Shown: positions 10,834 to 22,197, counted from the stretch's first letter. The stretch: 64,000 nucleotides of DNA from Tolypeutes matacus (GCA_026826555.1 JAKSZT010053883.1:33249161-33313160); one strand, 5' to 3'. Notes: generated from the letters alone by a model not told the origin. Numbers and translations: made by a program.

Positions 10834-12464
10834 CGTTGTCAGTGGAAAAAAATTAAAACCACACAGCACAGAGTCAAACAGTGAGGACGGTCACTGCAAG
10901 AACAGCCAGACGCAGCACGTGGAGGGGAACAGGGGCTGCACCAGGGCAACTGCTCTAGACTGGAGGACCCGTAGTGAGCTGTGGGGCCTCCTGCCACCCA
11001 TGCCCGCTGCTTCCCCAGGCCTCCTTGCTCCTGCTCTGGGCCTGACCACCTCCTCCACACACCCTGGGAGGCCTAGTCCTGTCCCCACACTCTGACAAAG
11101 GTGAAATCCAACCCAAAACTTTCAGAAAGAAAGTCCCCTATTTTTCTGGGACTTTTCAATTGCCGGATTTGAATTTTTTTTTTCAAGAATGGTGAGTGAA
11201 ATATGTAAGAAATGTATTCTTGCCCCCAAAACGACCTCTAAAGTCAAAGCCCCACCCAGGGTGGATCTTCAGGAGATTTTGTTGTTCTAATACATTTTTG
11301 TGTAAAAATACTTACAATGTCAGCTTACTACTCTGCCTAGAAACCCTAGCTAATTTTTTTATTCTCTCTCTTTTCCTTTCTCTGCACTCCCCCAAACCTG
11401 CCCCTCTCTATCTGCAGCAGGATGAATTTCTGCCTCAAGGGACTCTGCCATTGTCAGGAAAGAACAGATTTAGTGCCTTTGCTTATGCAATTCCTTTTTG
11501 TAAAAAAAAAACTTTTGATTCAAAGGTAAATTATATAATCCTGATGAAAGCTCAAAGGCCAAAGGATGGGAGTGGCCATCTGAAGCAGCCCTTGCTGATG
11601 ATTTTTAGAGATAAGGAAGCTGGGGCTCACCAATCAGCCCAAAAGGATTAATGAAGACCGAATGCAGTGAGATGCAGATTGTGAGATGTTGTCATTCAGA
11701 GTTACATGGTAAGTGGATGAGAACTTCAAGGGAGAGTTTGGCTGTATCAGCTGTGCCTGCGTATTTGTGTGTCTATGCAAGTCATACTTAGATCCCTGCT
11801 AACCTTGTGCTTTGTGGCAAGTCCCTTTCAGCTGGGGCAGAGATGGGAGGCCTGCCTCTCTCCTCAAAGCAGGGCCAGTGCTCTACCACATGGGCTCCTG
11901 AGGATGCAGTCCCTGGGCAACCCAGAATCATGTGGGAGCAAGACCTGGCCCATATGTGGCTCCTCCCATCAGCAAGATGGTGGTCCCAGTTGCTGGTCCG
12001 GCATTATGTGTTCACATTGCTAGGCTGTTTGAAAGGCCTTGGTCTGACCAGCAAATATGACCCCATGGGTATAGTCCAGAAGCTTGGGGTGATCAAACAT
12101 GATCTCATGGGTAGGACTTGTCAACCAGCCTGGAAAAAACAAAAACAGTTCTCTTAAGGAGGAAGTTGGTGGTAAAGACATTGCAAGATGCTTCTAGAGA
12201 TATGAGTCAGATGTCTACCAGTCCGGCATTGGCCCATTAGCAGAGCTGCCCAGAAGCAGAAATCAGGATGCTTGAGAATGTGGGGACTTCAACCAAGCTC
12301 CTATTTCTTTCTGGAAGATCAAAGCCTCAGAAGCTTCTTAGCAGGAAGCTTGTAAAAGACCAAAACGAACATAGCATGCCCTACAGTCAACCTCTGCACA
12401 ACCTGGAGTCAGAGGAATGAATAAGGAAGACACTCTGAAGAGAAGAAACCCTTTTAGAGCTTTG

Positions 12465-12645
12465 GGTTCAAATGTGGGCACTGTGCCATCTCATGGACTA
12501 TGAGACCTTGCACAAGGGACTCTCCATCTCTGAGACTCAGCTTCCAAGTCTGTAAAGTGGGAATGAAAATTCCTATTGCCCTGGGATGTGAGGACAGAAT
12601 GAGGAGTGGAGGGCAAGCCTTAGAAAGCCATGAAGTTCTGTGCAA
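12465..12645 (+). mobile_element. MIR
   Basis: It follows the MIR order: GGGTTCAAATGTGGGC, a CTATGAGACCTTGCACAAGG block in place of the usual ACCTTGGGCAAG, then TCTGAGACTCAGCTTCC and CTGTAAAGTGGG. Confidence 0.65.
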
Positions 12646-13080
12646 ATGTAAGATAGGTTATATTCAACATTTGGAAGGGGGAAAAAATCCCACCTTGTGA
12701 AAAGCCATCCACCAGGAATTTCAGGTGGCTGAGCCAGAAATTTCAGAAAACTGAGCCAGTCTGTTGAGCATCTGTGAGTCTGTGATGCTGGTGCTCCTGA
12801 GAACAATGGAACATCCTTTGAGGCATTACTGGATAAATAGCTGTAAGCTACTGCCTGAGGATGTGAGTTCCCCAGCCTTACCATGTGGCTGGCCACAGGC
12901 AGAAGAATAGAAAGAGGGCGGCAACCCAGTGGCCCTGCATAGTCAGGAGCATCTACCTGCAAGGGCAGCAAGAAGGAAGATCCAATAGAGACTGGGGTCA
13001 AAGGGCACTATCTCTAAGAGTTTCCACCTGCAGAAAGGCAGGATAGGTAAGCACCCAAAAATGAGGGGCATGCTGCATCT

Positions 13081-13368
13081 CTTTTCAGCAGATGCAACCC
13101 CACGCCCTTGCCAACTCAGCAATTGTCTCCCCCTCCTGCCCCGGCTGACAGCACCTATGTATTAGACTGTTTTTCACCAGCAGCTCAAGAGGAAATCAAC
13201 TGTCACTACACATCAAAACAAATTTTTGATCACGAGTACAGGAGAAAATACAGTGAAAGACTTGATGAAGCAGCAAGATTAATTTTTCTGGCAGTCAAAG
13301 CATGCAGGGACCCTAAATCAGAAAAGGAGACATTAGAAAGCAAAGCCAGTGCACTTAGAAGATGATGA
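13081..13368 (+). other. Unrecognised open frame, not assigned
   Basis: A frame open from at least 13081 ends in two stop codons (TGATGA) at 13363-13368. The longest part, read from a TTG at 13108, has 85 residues with a proline-rich start and a charged helical second half (for example HEYRRKYSERLDEAARL). There is no ATG in frame near the start. Codon content looks protein-like, and the text is antisense to the HPCAL4 3' UTR. It could be a pseudogene piece, an exon of an unknown transcript or chance. I cannot name a parent family. Confidence 0.25.
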
Positions 13369-14099
13369 ATTACCTGGCAGACTTAGGATTTAGGCTTAGA
13401 AAAAGCCTTTCAAATGGAGCACATCCAGCACAACTTTAGGCATTCGGTTCATAAATGCATCTTGGGAGCTTAAAAAGAGGTTCCTTCCATTGGCCGGGTG
13501 GGCCTCTTTTTACAGCTCTTTCTGCATCTGGCAGTGAAAGAATGAGCCCATCCTCGAAACTAGACCAAGGCTGGAAATGAACTACTGAGATGTGAGAAAT
13601 ACACTTGTCTCACTCTCGGCAAACCTTGGTTTTTCTATCTCTGAAGCTGGTATTCAACCATAGGCGCACAATAGAGTTACTCGTTGAACTAAAAAAGTTA
13701 AAAAGAAAGCCACAGAGGCAGCAAAAACTGCTGATTGCAACAGCTCGGGACTGATAAGAAAAAGTGGAAAAAGTATCATCTGATAAGTTAGATGGTATTT
13801 TTCCCCTTTTTCCTCAGCTCTTTGTTCCCTAAAAATTAGCATTTTCTATATTCCTTTAATTATTTTATAAGAAACCAAGTCATATAGACTACACTTCAAC
13901 ATCTTAAACTAATAAAAAATGACTTCAGCTCTTTTAAAGGGTACTAAAAAAATAAGTACTCCATAAATTTCAATTTTTCTCTAAATTTCCACTGTTCCCT
14001 ACTCTCATGACTCCTAAACTTCCAAACGCTTTCCATTCCATCCTCCTGCAGCTTTGTGTAGAGCTGAGCTAGAAGTTGAATAGCTCCTCTCTAACTAAC

Positions 14100-14300
14100 C
14101 AGCCTTACTGCACCCTCTGCTCAGCTGTGCCCAGCATTCCCCTCTGAGAGCCTGACCACATTAAATTTGCCTCACTACCCTATGAGCTTGAAGAGGGTAT
14201 GGAATGTGACTTATAAACCACCAAATTCTTAGCACTTGGAGGTGCCTGGCACAGAACAGCTGCTCAATATGTTAGCTGAACAAAGGACTGAATAAACACC
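14100..14300 (+). mobile_element. L2 3' end
   Basis: The text GAGGTGCCTGGCACAGAAC followed by GCTCAATATGTTAGCTG fits the last bases of an L2 element. Confidence 0.55.
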
Positions 14301-14763
14301 CCAAAGGCTAGGGCCAGAGGAGCCAGGGAGAGTCGAGGGGCAAGGAAGAGACCACCTCTAAGGGATCTGGGTTCTCAGTAAAGGACAGATCCAATTCGGA
14401 CCTTTGACTGGGGCCTGTGGGACAATATCCTATAAAGCTTAATCCCAGGAATCAACAGAATTTCATAGCAGAACCCCAGCCCACTTCCTTAACCCTGCCT
14501 CTTCAGGCCAAAGCCAACTCCCCTATGCCCAGCGGATGTTGGTTCTGGGCCCAGGCTGGGGGTGGGGCTAGACTGCAGGATACCTGAGGACCTGTCTCTT
14601 TTGCAGGGTGAGGTGGTCCCTCAAGGATCTTGACTGAGGGGAGGAAGGGCATGGAACAGAGGGGTGAGGGGCCAGGGAGTGAGGCTGGTGTGCCCCTCCC
14701 CCTGGGGAAGGGCCAACCAGAGAGGTCATCAGATTGGGCGGTGGCCCTGCCCCTCACCAGCCT

Positions 14764-14961
14764 CTACTTCTGCATGTCACACTGGAGCAGCAGCACAATC
14801 GATGGGTCACTCTTGGCTGCTTCCTTGAACTCTTCAAGTGTAATCTGGTCATCCTTATCCTGGTCCATCTTCTTGAAGATCTTGTCCACACGCTGCTGGG
14901 GTGTGAGCCCATCTTGGTTCATGCGCATCATGATCACGGTGCCCACCATCTTGTAGATAGC
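14764..14961 (-). CDS. HPCAL4: HPCAL4 last coding exon
   Basis: The acceptor reads CCCCCAG followed by GCTATCTACAAG. The exon encodes residues 127-191 with EF-hand 4 and ends in TAG at 14766-14764. Confidence 0.96.
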   Translation of the reverse strand, partial: AIYKMVGTVIMMRMNQDGLTPQQRVDKIFKKMDQDKDDQITLEEFKEAAKSDPSIVLLLQCDMQK

Positions 14962-16676
14962 CTGGGGGAGGGGTGAGGAGGGAGGTGTGAGCATCCATCC
15001 ACAAGGGGCTGGGAGGACTGGGGGTGAATGAAGGGGATCTGGGGGTGGACAGAGAGAATCCTGGGGGACGGTGAAGATACTGGAAGCTGAAGTATGTTCA
15101 TTAAGACTGGATACATGATGAGCACCTCAAACTCAACATATCTAAATCTCACCTCATCATCCCCAACTTGCTCCTCCCCCAGGATTCCCTGTCTCAGTAA
15201 ACGGCAACTCTATTCTTCCAGTTGTTCAGGGCAATCATCTTGATGTTATTCTTGACTCCCCTCCTTCTTTCACACCCCACATCCAAACCTTCAGCAAATC
15301 TGCCAGCCCTAAGGTTTCAAATTAGCCAACCACTTCCTACCACTGCCACTACGCCTTCTCAATTATTGTCTCCATCAGCTCTTGACTGGACGACTGCTTC
15401 GGCCGTTCCATGACCCTCATCCCCTGACACAGTCGATTCTCCACACAGAAAGCAGAGAATAGAGAGAGCCCTCTAACAGCTTCTCATTCCTCTCAGAATA
15501 AAGGCAAAGTCTCTACCCCAGCCTGGGAGGAGCAAAGGGATAGGCTCCTGGCTACTTGCCAGATGACCCCTCACACACTTTTCTCCCATTGCTCTGACCT
15601 CCTAACCACTCCTCCATCAACACAAGCACAATCCAGCCCCAGGGCCTTTGCACCCATTGCTCCCTCTGCAATGTTCTTCCCTGGGGCTCCCTCTCTTCCT
15701 TCAGGTCGCTGCTCACATCTTACTTTATATAAAATAGCATTTCCTTCACCAATTTCTCTCTCCTTTCTTGGCTTTTGCTTTGCTTGTCTTTTTCAAAGCA
15801 CTTAATGACTGACAGAGCAAAGTTTTTTTTTTCCTTTCAATTTTCTCATTAGAAAGAAAGTCCGGTGAAAGCAGGACCTCTGAACAGTGCATGGCATGCG
15901 GAAGGCACTCAATACATACTTGTTGAAGAATGACTGAGTTGAGAAAGTAGGCTCTGAAACCAGACTCTCTGGATTTGAATTGTGAACCACCACTGGCTAC
16001 AGCTTTCTTGTCTGTAAAATGGGTTTCTAACAGTACCTACCCCATAGGATCGTAGAGTAAAGCACTTAGTTAGCATCGAGCCTGTCCTGAACTGACGCCC
16101 AGCGATGCTCCTCGAGGCGGGGCGGGGAGAGCTGGAAAGGGCGGTGTCAGGGAAGGGCCCGGCCTAGAGGGCAGGGACGCCCGCCCCCAGCCCACCCTGG
16201 CCTCCCAGGTCTGCCCCGGCACACCTCGATGATCTCCAGCATCTCCAGGCGCGTGATGCGCCCGTCGCCGTCCAGGTCGTACATTTCAAACGCCCAGTTG
16301 AGTTTCTGCTCGAAGCTGCCGCGGGAGGTGACCGAAAGGGCGCAGATGAACTCCCGGAAGTCGATGGTGCCGTCGCCGTTCTTGTCAAAGGTGCGGAAAG
16401 CGTGCTGCGCGAACTTGGAGGCGTCGCCGTAGGGGAAGAACTGCGGCGGGGAGCGCGGTGCGGTTGGCCCGGTCCCGCCCCGCCAGCCCCGCCCCCGCCC
16501 CGCCCCCCGCCCACCTTGATGTAGAGCTGCTGGAACTCCTCCAGGTTGAGGATGCCGCTGGGGCAGTCCTTCAGGAAGCCCTTGTACCACTGCTTCAGCT
16601 CCTGCTCGCTGAACTCCGTGTTCTGAACCAAGTCCTCCAGCACCTCCGGGGCCAGCTTGCTGTTGGTCTTCCCCAT
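14764..16676 (-). CDS. HPCAL4: Hippocalcin-like protein 4 (VILIP-2), complete coding region in three exons
   Basis: HPCAL4 is a neuronal calcium sensor of the visinin-like group. It is N-myristoylated, membrane-associated when calcium-bound, and reported to modulate P/Q-type calcium channels. Exons at 16515-16676 (54 codons), 16225-16440 (72) and 14764-14961 (65 plus TAG) join in phase 0 to 191 residues, the usual length. The N-terminus MGKTNSK keeps Gly2 for myristoylation. EF-hand 1 (36-47) is the usual inactive Cys-Pro form. EF-hands 2 (73-84, [12 protein letters not shown]), 3 (109-120, [12 protein letters not shown]) and 4 (159-170, [12 protein letters not shown]) have calcium ligands. 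The end LLLQCDMQK separates it from hippocalcin. Each intron has a GT donor and an AG acceptor. No frameshift or stop interrupts it. Confidence 0.97.
15060..15945 (+). mobile_element. L2 LINE 3' region
   Basis: This near-continuous L2 copy in HPCAL4 intron 3 shows CTTGACTCCCCTCCTTC, CAGGGCCTTTGCACCC, a CTTCCCTGGGGCTCCC block and the terminal GGCACTCAATACATACTTG. It carries no open frame. Confidence 0.75.
15945..16078 (+). mobile_element. MIR
   Basis: The copy reads AAACCAGACTCTCTGGATTT, then TTGTCTGTAAAATGGG and a CAGTACCTACCCCATAGG block, as in MIR. It lies directly behind the L2 in HPCAL4 intron 3. Confidence 0.7.
16225..16440 (-). CDS. HPCAL4: HPCAL4 second coding exon
   Basis: The exon runs from [10 protein letters not shown] (acceptor GCCGCAG) to MLEIIE (donor GTGTGCC). 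It encodes residues 55-126 with EF-hands 2 and 3. It is CpG-rich, like the neighbouring exon. Confidence 0.96.
16441..16514 (-). other. HPCAL4: HPCAL4 intron 2, 74 bp, G-run rich
   Basis: The intron starts GTGGGCGGGG and ends CCGCCGCAG. On the transcribed-RNA strand it contains at least six runs of three or more G, with pyrimidines near the acceptor. It is close to the minimum length for a mammalian intron. Confidence 0.93.
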
Positions 16677-16684
16677 GGCGGGGC
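16515..16684 (-). CDS. HPCAL4: HPCAL4 first coding exon (8 nt of 5' UTR plus 54 codons)
   Basis: The acceptor CTCCCCCAG is followed by GCCCCGCC and the ATG at 16676-16674, with G at -3 and +4. The exon ends in ATCAAG before GTGGGC. It encodes the myristoylation site and the inactive EF-hand 1. Confidence 0.95.
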
Positions 16685-17259
16685 CTGGGGGAGAAGAGGC
16701 ACCTTGACTTGGTCCAGGACAGAGCTCCTCGCCTCACTGCAGCAGGACCCCAAGGCCCCCAGATGACAGGGTCGCCTCTCTCCACAACAGGGTCTTCTCC
16801 CCTCGTACCCCTTTCCCACGGCAAGCCCCACCTACCCCCAGCCAGGATCTCTTCTTCCACAGTAGCTTCCCCTTTTGTCACCCTCATCCCCCAAGAAGCC
16901 CCACCTTCCTACAGCCGGGCTCTATCCTCCACCACATGTCCTTCCAAAGGAGATCCTACCTACGCCCCCCACCCGCCAGTAAGGCCCCGCCCCTTCCACA
17001 GCGCCCCACTCCCAAAGAATCAGGTCTTAACCCTTCTGGCTATTCCGGACTTTCCACACTCAGCCCCAACCACCACAATAGGCTCCTTTCCTACCAGGGG
17101 CCTGAGGCAGGTTATTCCGTGTACCTCTGGCACCATCTCCCAAGTTCTTCCTCAAGGCGTTCCAGAGCCACCCCAGCAGGAAGCTGCTCTCCCTCCTTCC
17201 TCTGTACAAATAGAAATCCTAGCTTGCAGCATTGATGACCCTGATTACATTCTGCTTTT

Positions 17260-17540
17260 CATTAGTTCATTCATCCCCTGAGCATTTATTGAGGATGACT
17301 GTGTGCTAGCCTCTGTGCTGTGATGGAGGAAAAACACACGAGCCAGCCTTCAGAAACTCATAATCGAGTCAAAGAGGTAGGTGGCTTATTGTAGAAGGTC
17401 TTCCATCCATGCCAAGGAGTTTGGACTTTACCCATCAGGGACAGAAGCTCTTGGAAGTGATTATAGCAGGGGCTAGGAAAATAGCATTCACTCCACAAGC
17501 ACTTACTGAGTGCTTATAATATGCCAGTTCCTGAAGTAGG
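17260..17540. mobile_element. Old L2/MIR-like fragments
   Basis: CCTGAGCATTTATTGAGG and AAGCACTTACTGAGTGC are phrases common in ancient mammalian repeats. The family cannot be fixed by eye. Confidence 0.4.
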
Positions 17541-18209
17541 TGATGGGGATCCATAGAAAAGTTAGGCTTTAGAATTTTGTCTTTGGCCTCAGTGTGCAGG
17601 ATGACCTCCCCTGGAGGTTGGGACTCTGCACAGTCCAGATGAGAGGTGTTGAGAAATGAGGATAGGAGTTGTGGAGAGATGTAGATGGACCGAGAGATGT
17701 TAGAAAACGTCATCTGTAGGACTTGGTGGCTGATTGGATATGGGGGTGAGAGGGACAGAGAAATTGAGGCAGATCCCCAGATTTGGGGCTGAGTAGATGG
17801 AGGATGGATAGACCCTGTTGTTGAGGAGCTTGGGGAGGATGAAGTCAGTCCCCAGCTGGGACAGGAGCCCCTCGAGTGGCCTGTGCCAGGGGAAGTGTTT
17901 GCAGAGGGTAGTGCAGCCCCCACCCCTACCCAGGAAGCCTGGCCAAACTGAGACCCCACCTGAAGACTGCGTGAACTCTCCTGTATGACTTCCATGATAG
18001 AAGTGTTCCTTCAGAGCCTGGATTTCCCAGGACTCACCTGGGAGGTGCCTCTGGCTTGCTTAGAGTCACTTTGGAAGGGAGCCAGGCCCCCACCCCAGGG
18101 TAGCCTGTCTGTCAAGATGCTGTGGAAAAGGAAGCCCTTGGATTGGCAGAAGGAATCCCCTTCCACCCCATGCCTGTTCCTTACTCTTGGGAGTGCCCTA
18201 AACAGCCAG

Positions 18210-18310
18210 ACCTGCGGCTGGTCTGTTCCATGCTCCCCACCCTCCCTGGGTGACCTCAAGCAGTTACAGAATACCACTGGCCTCAGATTCCTCCCTGGGC
18301 TGTGAGGAAG
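18210..18310 (+). mobile_element. MIR fragment containing the left inverted-repeat arm
   Basis: The text GGTGACCTCAAGCAGTTACA, then CTCAGATTCCTCCCTGGG, follows the MIR order (accumulation of CTTGGGCAAGTTAC and CTCAGTTTCCTCATC). The left arm of the 58-bp inverted repeat is cut out of this MIR. Confidence 0.55.
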
Positions 18311-18688
18311 ATGGAGGAGCAGAGGAGTAGAGGGACCAATGACATCCTCCCCCATCTACCACCATCAGAGGATGAGGAATCCTATATGCACGCAGGAGAA
18401 GCCAGGGAGGGGAAGCTTGCCATCTCCAGGAAGCTGCACTGGGGCCAGAGCAAAGGATGCTTCTGGAACACCCATGGACTCCACCCGCAGTTGGCCCTTC
18501 CCCAAGTCCAAAGGATACCTAAGGCTCAGGGTATAGTCCAGGCAGCTGGAGAACCCCAAGGCTAAGGAGTCTCCTGCAAGGAGGCAGTGTCTCCTCACTG
18601 TCTCCTGTGGAATGTGCCTGTGTATCTGCGTGAGGCCAGTGGTATTCTGTAACTGCTTGAGGTCACCCAGGGAGGGTGGGGAGCATGG
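18228..18688. repeat. Perfect 58-bp inverted repeat with 345-bp spacer
   Basis: The left arm is at 18228-18285 (begins CCATGCTCCCCACC, ends ACTGGCCTCA) and the right arm at 18631-18688 (begins TGAGGCCAGTGG, ends GGGGAGCATGG). They are exact reverse complements over 58 bases, and both ends stop abruptly. It lies in HPCAL4 intron 1, so the pre-mRNA could form a 58-bp stem. Confidence 0.97.
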
Positions 18689-18949
18689 TCTGTGTGTGGG
18701 AGGGTGTCAAGTATGAGACTGCAAATCTGTCAGTGTGCACACGTCTGTGTGTGTGTCATGGGGTCTGTGTGGGTCTCACCTTCTGCCCCTTTTCTCCTCC
18801 TTGCTCAGTGCTGTTTCTTCCACAATTCTCTAACTCCCGGGGATCCACTTGTTCCCTGACACATTTACCCCACTATGGACCCACTGAGAACTGTGCCTCT
18901 TCCTTTATTTCTTTTCATTCCCTCCACTGCCTTTAGATCTTCAGAAGGT

Positions 18950-19045
18950 CGAAGTTTGCCAAACCCTTTAAGATCACCCCCTTATTTGAGTGGAAACTGA
19001 AATCCAAAGACAGGAGGAAACTGCCTCAGGGTTATGCAGCAGGGC
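18950..19045 (-). mobile_element. MIR fragment
   Basis: It is an antisense MIR core with GGAAACTGAAATCCAAAGAC and a TTATGCAGCAGGG block. Confidence 0.4.
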
Positions 19046-20329
19046 AGGGGAAGGGTCCTGATGAGCACCCAGCATGAAAACATGCCTCCTGCCTGGACCA
19101 CCCTCTCCAAATCATGGCTACTATTATCCAGCACAGACCTTCCCCACCCCCACCTGCGTCCTGGAACACCATAGCTGTGTTCTCCCTCTTGGCCTCAGTG
19201 GGACCATATTGTCTAAGGTCCAGGCCAGGTCTCTGACACGGAGGAAATATCCAGCCCTCAGGGTGGCACAACAGCACCTCTCACCTCTATGATCAGACTC
19301 ACTGCTAACCTGTGCTGGTCCATCTCTCTCCATTGTTCCTTCTTTCCCTCTCTTCTCCCAGGGGATGCAACTCCATCTTAGTTACCTTCAGTAACTTTCT
19401 CTCAGTTTTTTTCTTTCCCTTTCCCCTACATCCAACTTGCCACTAAGTCTTGTCATTTCTTCTTTTGAAGTGATCCTGGAACCTTTCTCTATGTTTTCTC
19501 TCTCCCCATGGTCAGCCAAGGGGACAGAAATCCAGCTGGGGCTCTGCTTGCCAAGTCATGTATGTGCCCATGCCATTGCCCCAAAGGGAGTGTCTTTCTT
19601 CTGATTCCCATGCGCCGAGGGAATGCCTTTCCCAGTTTTGCACAGAGGTACAATAAACGCTAGAGGTGGCCAAGCCCATGGGTCTCCTCAAAATCCAGGA
19701 TCTTCTACCATCTGGCCTCAAGGGGCCTCACCTGCCACTGTTCCCATCACAACCCCGTACTCCTTTCAAGCTAGGCTTCTCACCTATATGCTTAGCTGCT
19801 TTCCTCTCCTCTAATGCCCTATCTTCTCTTTTGTGCTGATGTAAGGGTCTGGCTGAAGCCCACTTCCAGCCTGGACAGTGGACAGTCAGCAGCAGGGGCT
19901 CAGCACCTGGACATGGATAGACCCTGTAAGGCCATGGAGTCCAAGCCCCACCAGCCTGAGACTTCAGAGCTCTCTGGCCCTCTCCTGATGCTCTGGTATC
20001 CCAAGATGGAGCAAGATTTGGGAGAGGCCTTTGCATTAAATGCTTGCCTGAGCCCGAAAAAGTTCTCCAGGACAAGCAAAGAACTTATGTCCTCACCCCA
20101 GCCCACCTTTGAGCAGCTTGGACAGTGAGAGGAACCCTTTTCTCATTGTTCTGTTAGCTTTCTACACTGGTTCCAGCTCTGCCCTCTGTGGCTCAACAGA
20201 ACCACCCTTCAGAGACCTAAAGGCAGTGCCTGGAACATGGTAATTGTTCAATGACTGTCTCTTGGTGGATTCTGTTAAAAGGGCAAAACCCTCCTCTTCC
20301 TCCTTGGAACTTATGTTGGGTTGTTTCGT

Positions 20330-20455
20330 TTATCTCTGTTCTCCTACCATTGCACCTAGTTCTGAGACAAGGGAACCCAGATACCGGGAAGAGAAGGGTT
20401 CACCCAAGGTCAGCCAGAGCATATCAGTAGCAAAGTGAAGGCCAGAACCCAGCTG
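20330..20455 (-). mobile_element. MIR fragment
   Basis: It is an antisense MIR core: a CCCAAGGTCAGCCAGAGC block followed by AAGGCCAGAACCCAGC. Confidence 0.5.
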
Positions 20456-20716
20456 GGGGCATTTTCTGTTGGAGCTGTGGTTTTGCTGAACATAGGCAGG
20501 CTCCTCTGCTTACCTCTTGAGGGCTGCCCTCCAGCTGTGAACATGGCACTGCCCCATACCCAGAGCCACTGTCCCCTCTCTGCTCAGAGGCTTCTTCCAG
20601 AGGGCAGGGCTCAGGGTTCTGGGCTTAGAAAGGGGAGATGGCAGTAAGGGTGGGAGGGACTGAGGAAGGCAATAATCCCACACCCTCACAGCTTCAGAGG
20701 AGCTGGTGCTGAGGTG

Positions 20717-20730
20717 GTTGCCATGGTGAC
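20717..20730. promoter_or_regulatory. RFX X-box-like motif
   Basis: GTTGCCATGGTGAC is a near-palindromic RFX X-box, 1.5 kb inside HPCAL4 intron 1. Function is inference. Confidence 0.45.
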
Positions 20731-21139
20731 AACAGCTCCCTGGTCAGGAGATTTTCTCTTTTTCCTCTCCTTCCCTTGCTCTTCTCCAAGCAGCAGCAAT
20801 AGCAGAAGCAGCAGCCAGGTCTTTGAGCTGCAGCTGGGCAGGACTTCTCCATCTCCTTGTTAATGAGAGCCAAGGGGATGCTAAACAAAGGGTGGGCCCT
20901 GTTGACCACCCCCATCTTGGGGCTGTTCATACCAGAGTGGGTTGATCTAGGAGGGACTCATAATGGAAGGGGCCTGGGGAATGCGTGGGAGGAGATGACT
21001 TGGATCCAGGCCTGGGAGAGAAGCGATGTGCCTTTGGTGAGGACTGAAGTTCCCCAGGCCTGCTCTCAGAATTGTCCTAATGGTTCAGGGAAAGAGTGAA
21101 AGGATCCTGCTTTCCCCTAATCAGCCATAGAACCAGAGC

Positions 21140-21305
21140 GTGTCAATGCTAGAAGGCTGGTAAAGATCATCTCATCCAGTCCACCCCCTGTCCTGCCCCC
21201 CTCTCTCATTTCACAGAGGATCTGAGAGGGAAGTAACTTGACCAAAGTCAAATGGCAACGTGGGGCAAAAGGCAAGATTTAAATCCAGCTCTTCTGCCCC
21301 TCCAG
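21140..21305 (-). mobile_element. MIR
   Basis: It is an antisense MIR: CATTTCACAGAGGATCTGAG, GTAACTTGACCAAAGTCA and AAGATTTAAATCCAGC in the correct order. Confidence 0.6.
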
Positions 21306-22197
21306 ATTCAGACCACTTTAGGCAAAGGAGCAACAAAGTCCATATGGAGCTTTGGCAGCAGGGTGTTGGAAAAGAGAGGGAGGGACTGGGTTCAAGGGGG
21401 CCACAGGGAGTAAGGTTTTGAAAGACATTAGAGAGGTAGAAGGAGAGGATTTGTGCTTTGGCTGTGAGAGGCCCGGGGAACAGAGGAGGTTTGGAGGCTG
21501 GTGCCTTGGCAGCAGTGACTGGCAAGGTATGGATGGTCTGCTGGGAGGTGGGGAGGGTCCCTGGCTCATCCTTCAACCAGGATGAAAGAGGCCAAACATG
21601 GGACCTTTTCCCTGCACTGGGGCCATGGGAAGGCCAGAATGATGAGAGAGTGTGTCTTTCCTAAGGCTGTGGGGTGGGGCCTCCTTCCCTCTCTCAGGTA
21701 TGCTGGGAGCCCTGGCAGCTTGAGGGGTGGGAGTGAGCCCTCGGTGAGGGGAAGACTGACTTTGGGGCCCCCGGCTTCAAGGTGTGAAGTGCTGGGTGGT
21801 GTGGGTGAGGGCTATCTGGAGGGTGGGACGTTGCCATGGGCAGACTACCCATCTCCAAAGGCAACAGGAGGGAGGGCGACTGGTGCCTCCCCTCGCACCA
21901 GCGACACCACACCTCCAGGTGTGTTTGTGTGTGTTGGGAGCCGGAGAAATGGTCATTCCCACCTGAGCAGGGGATAAGGGGTGGCTCCGCCTCGCTCCCC
22001 GGGGCCCGCGGGGTCCTGACTGAGGTGGGGGTCCCCTGCCCGGCTGTGGGCGCTCCCGACGCTGACGCCTATGGCGGAACCGGGGGGAGGGAGATGAATT
22101 CGACGGGGCTGGAGATGAGGACGGGAATGGGGAGCGGAGGGGGCAAGGGCTTCCGCCCCGCGGGGCGCCTCCGAGGCCCCGGCCCCGCCCGCATTAC

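Larger units (their letters stand above)
10810..14763 (-). other. HPCAL4: Probable HPCAL4 3' UTR
   Basis: No AATAAA closer to the stop codon looks better placed than the one at 10828-10833 on the minus strand, which is followed by a GT-rich tract. Weaker candidates are at 11355-11361 and an ATTAAA near 13855. The implied 3' UTR is about 3.9 kb. The gap from there to the NT5C1A start is about 7.7 kb, similar to the human spacing as I remember it. A MIR (12465-12645) and an L2 end (14150-14300) lie within it. The exact end is inference. Confidence 0.5.
16685..22197 (-). other. HPCAL4: HPCAL4 intron 1
   Basis: The 5.5-kb intron lies between the non-coding first exon and the ATG exon. It contains small MIR pieces, a perfect inverted repeat (18228-18688) and single-copy GC-rich DNA. 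There is no SINE or LTR insertion inside it, in contrast to the flanks. Confidence 0.85.

Noticed and set aside
16147..16887. A single long 246-codon minus-strand frame across HPCAL4 exons
   Set aside because: It reads through intron 2 and the flanking introns. The spliced frame gives the exact expected 191-residue protein instead.
19899..19915. RE1/REST-like word TCAGCACCTGGACATGG in HPCAL4 intron 1
   Set aside because: The left half is good but the spacing to the GGACA half is one base short of the canonical site and the right half is incomplete.
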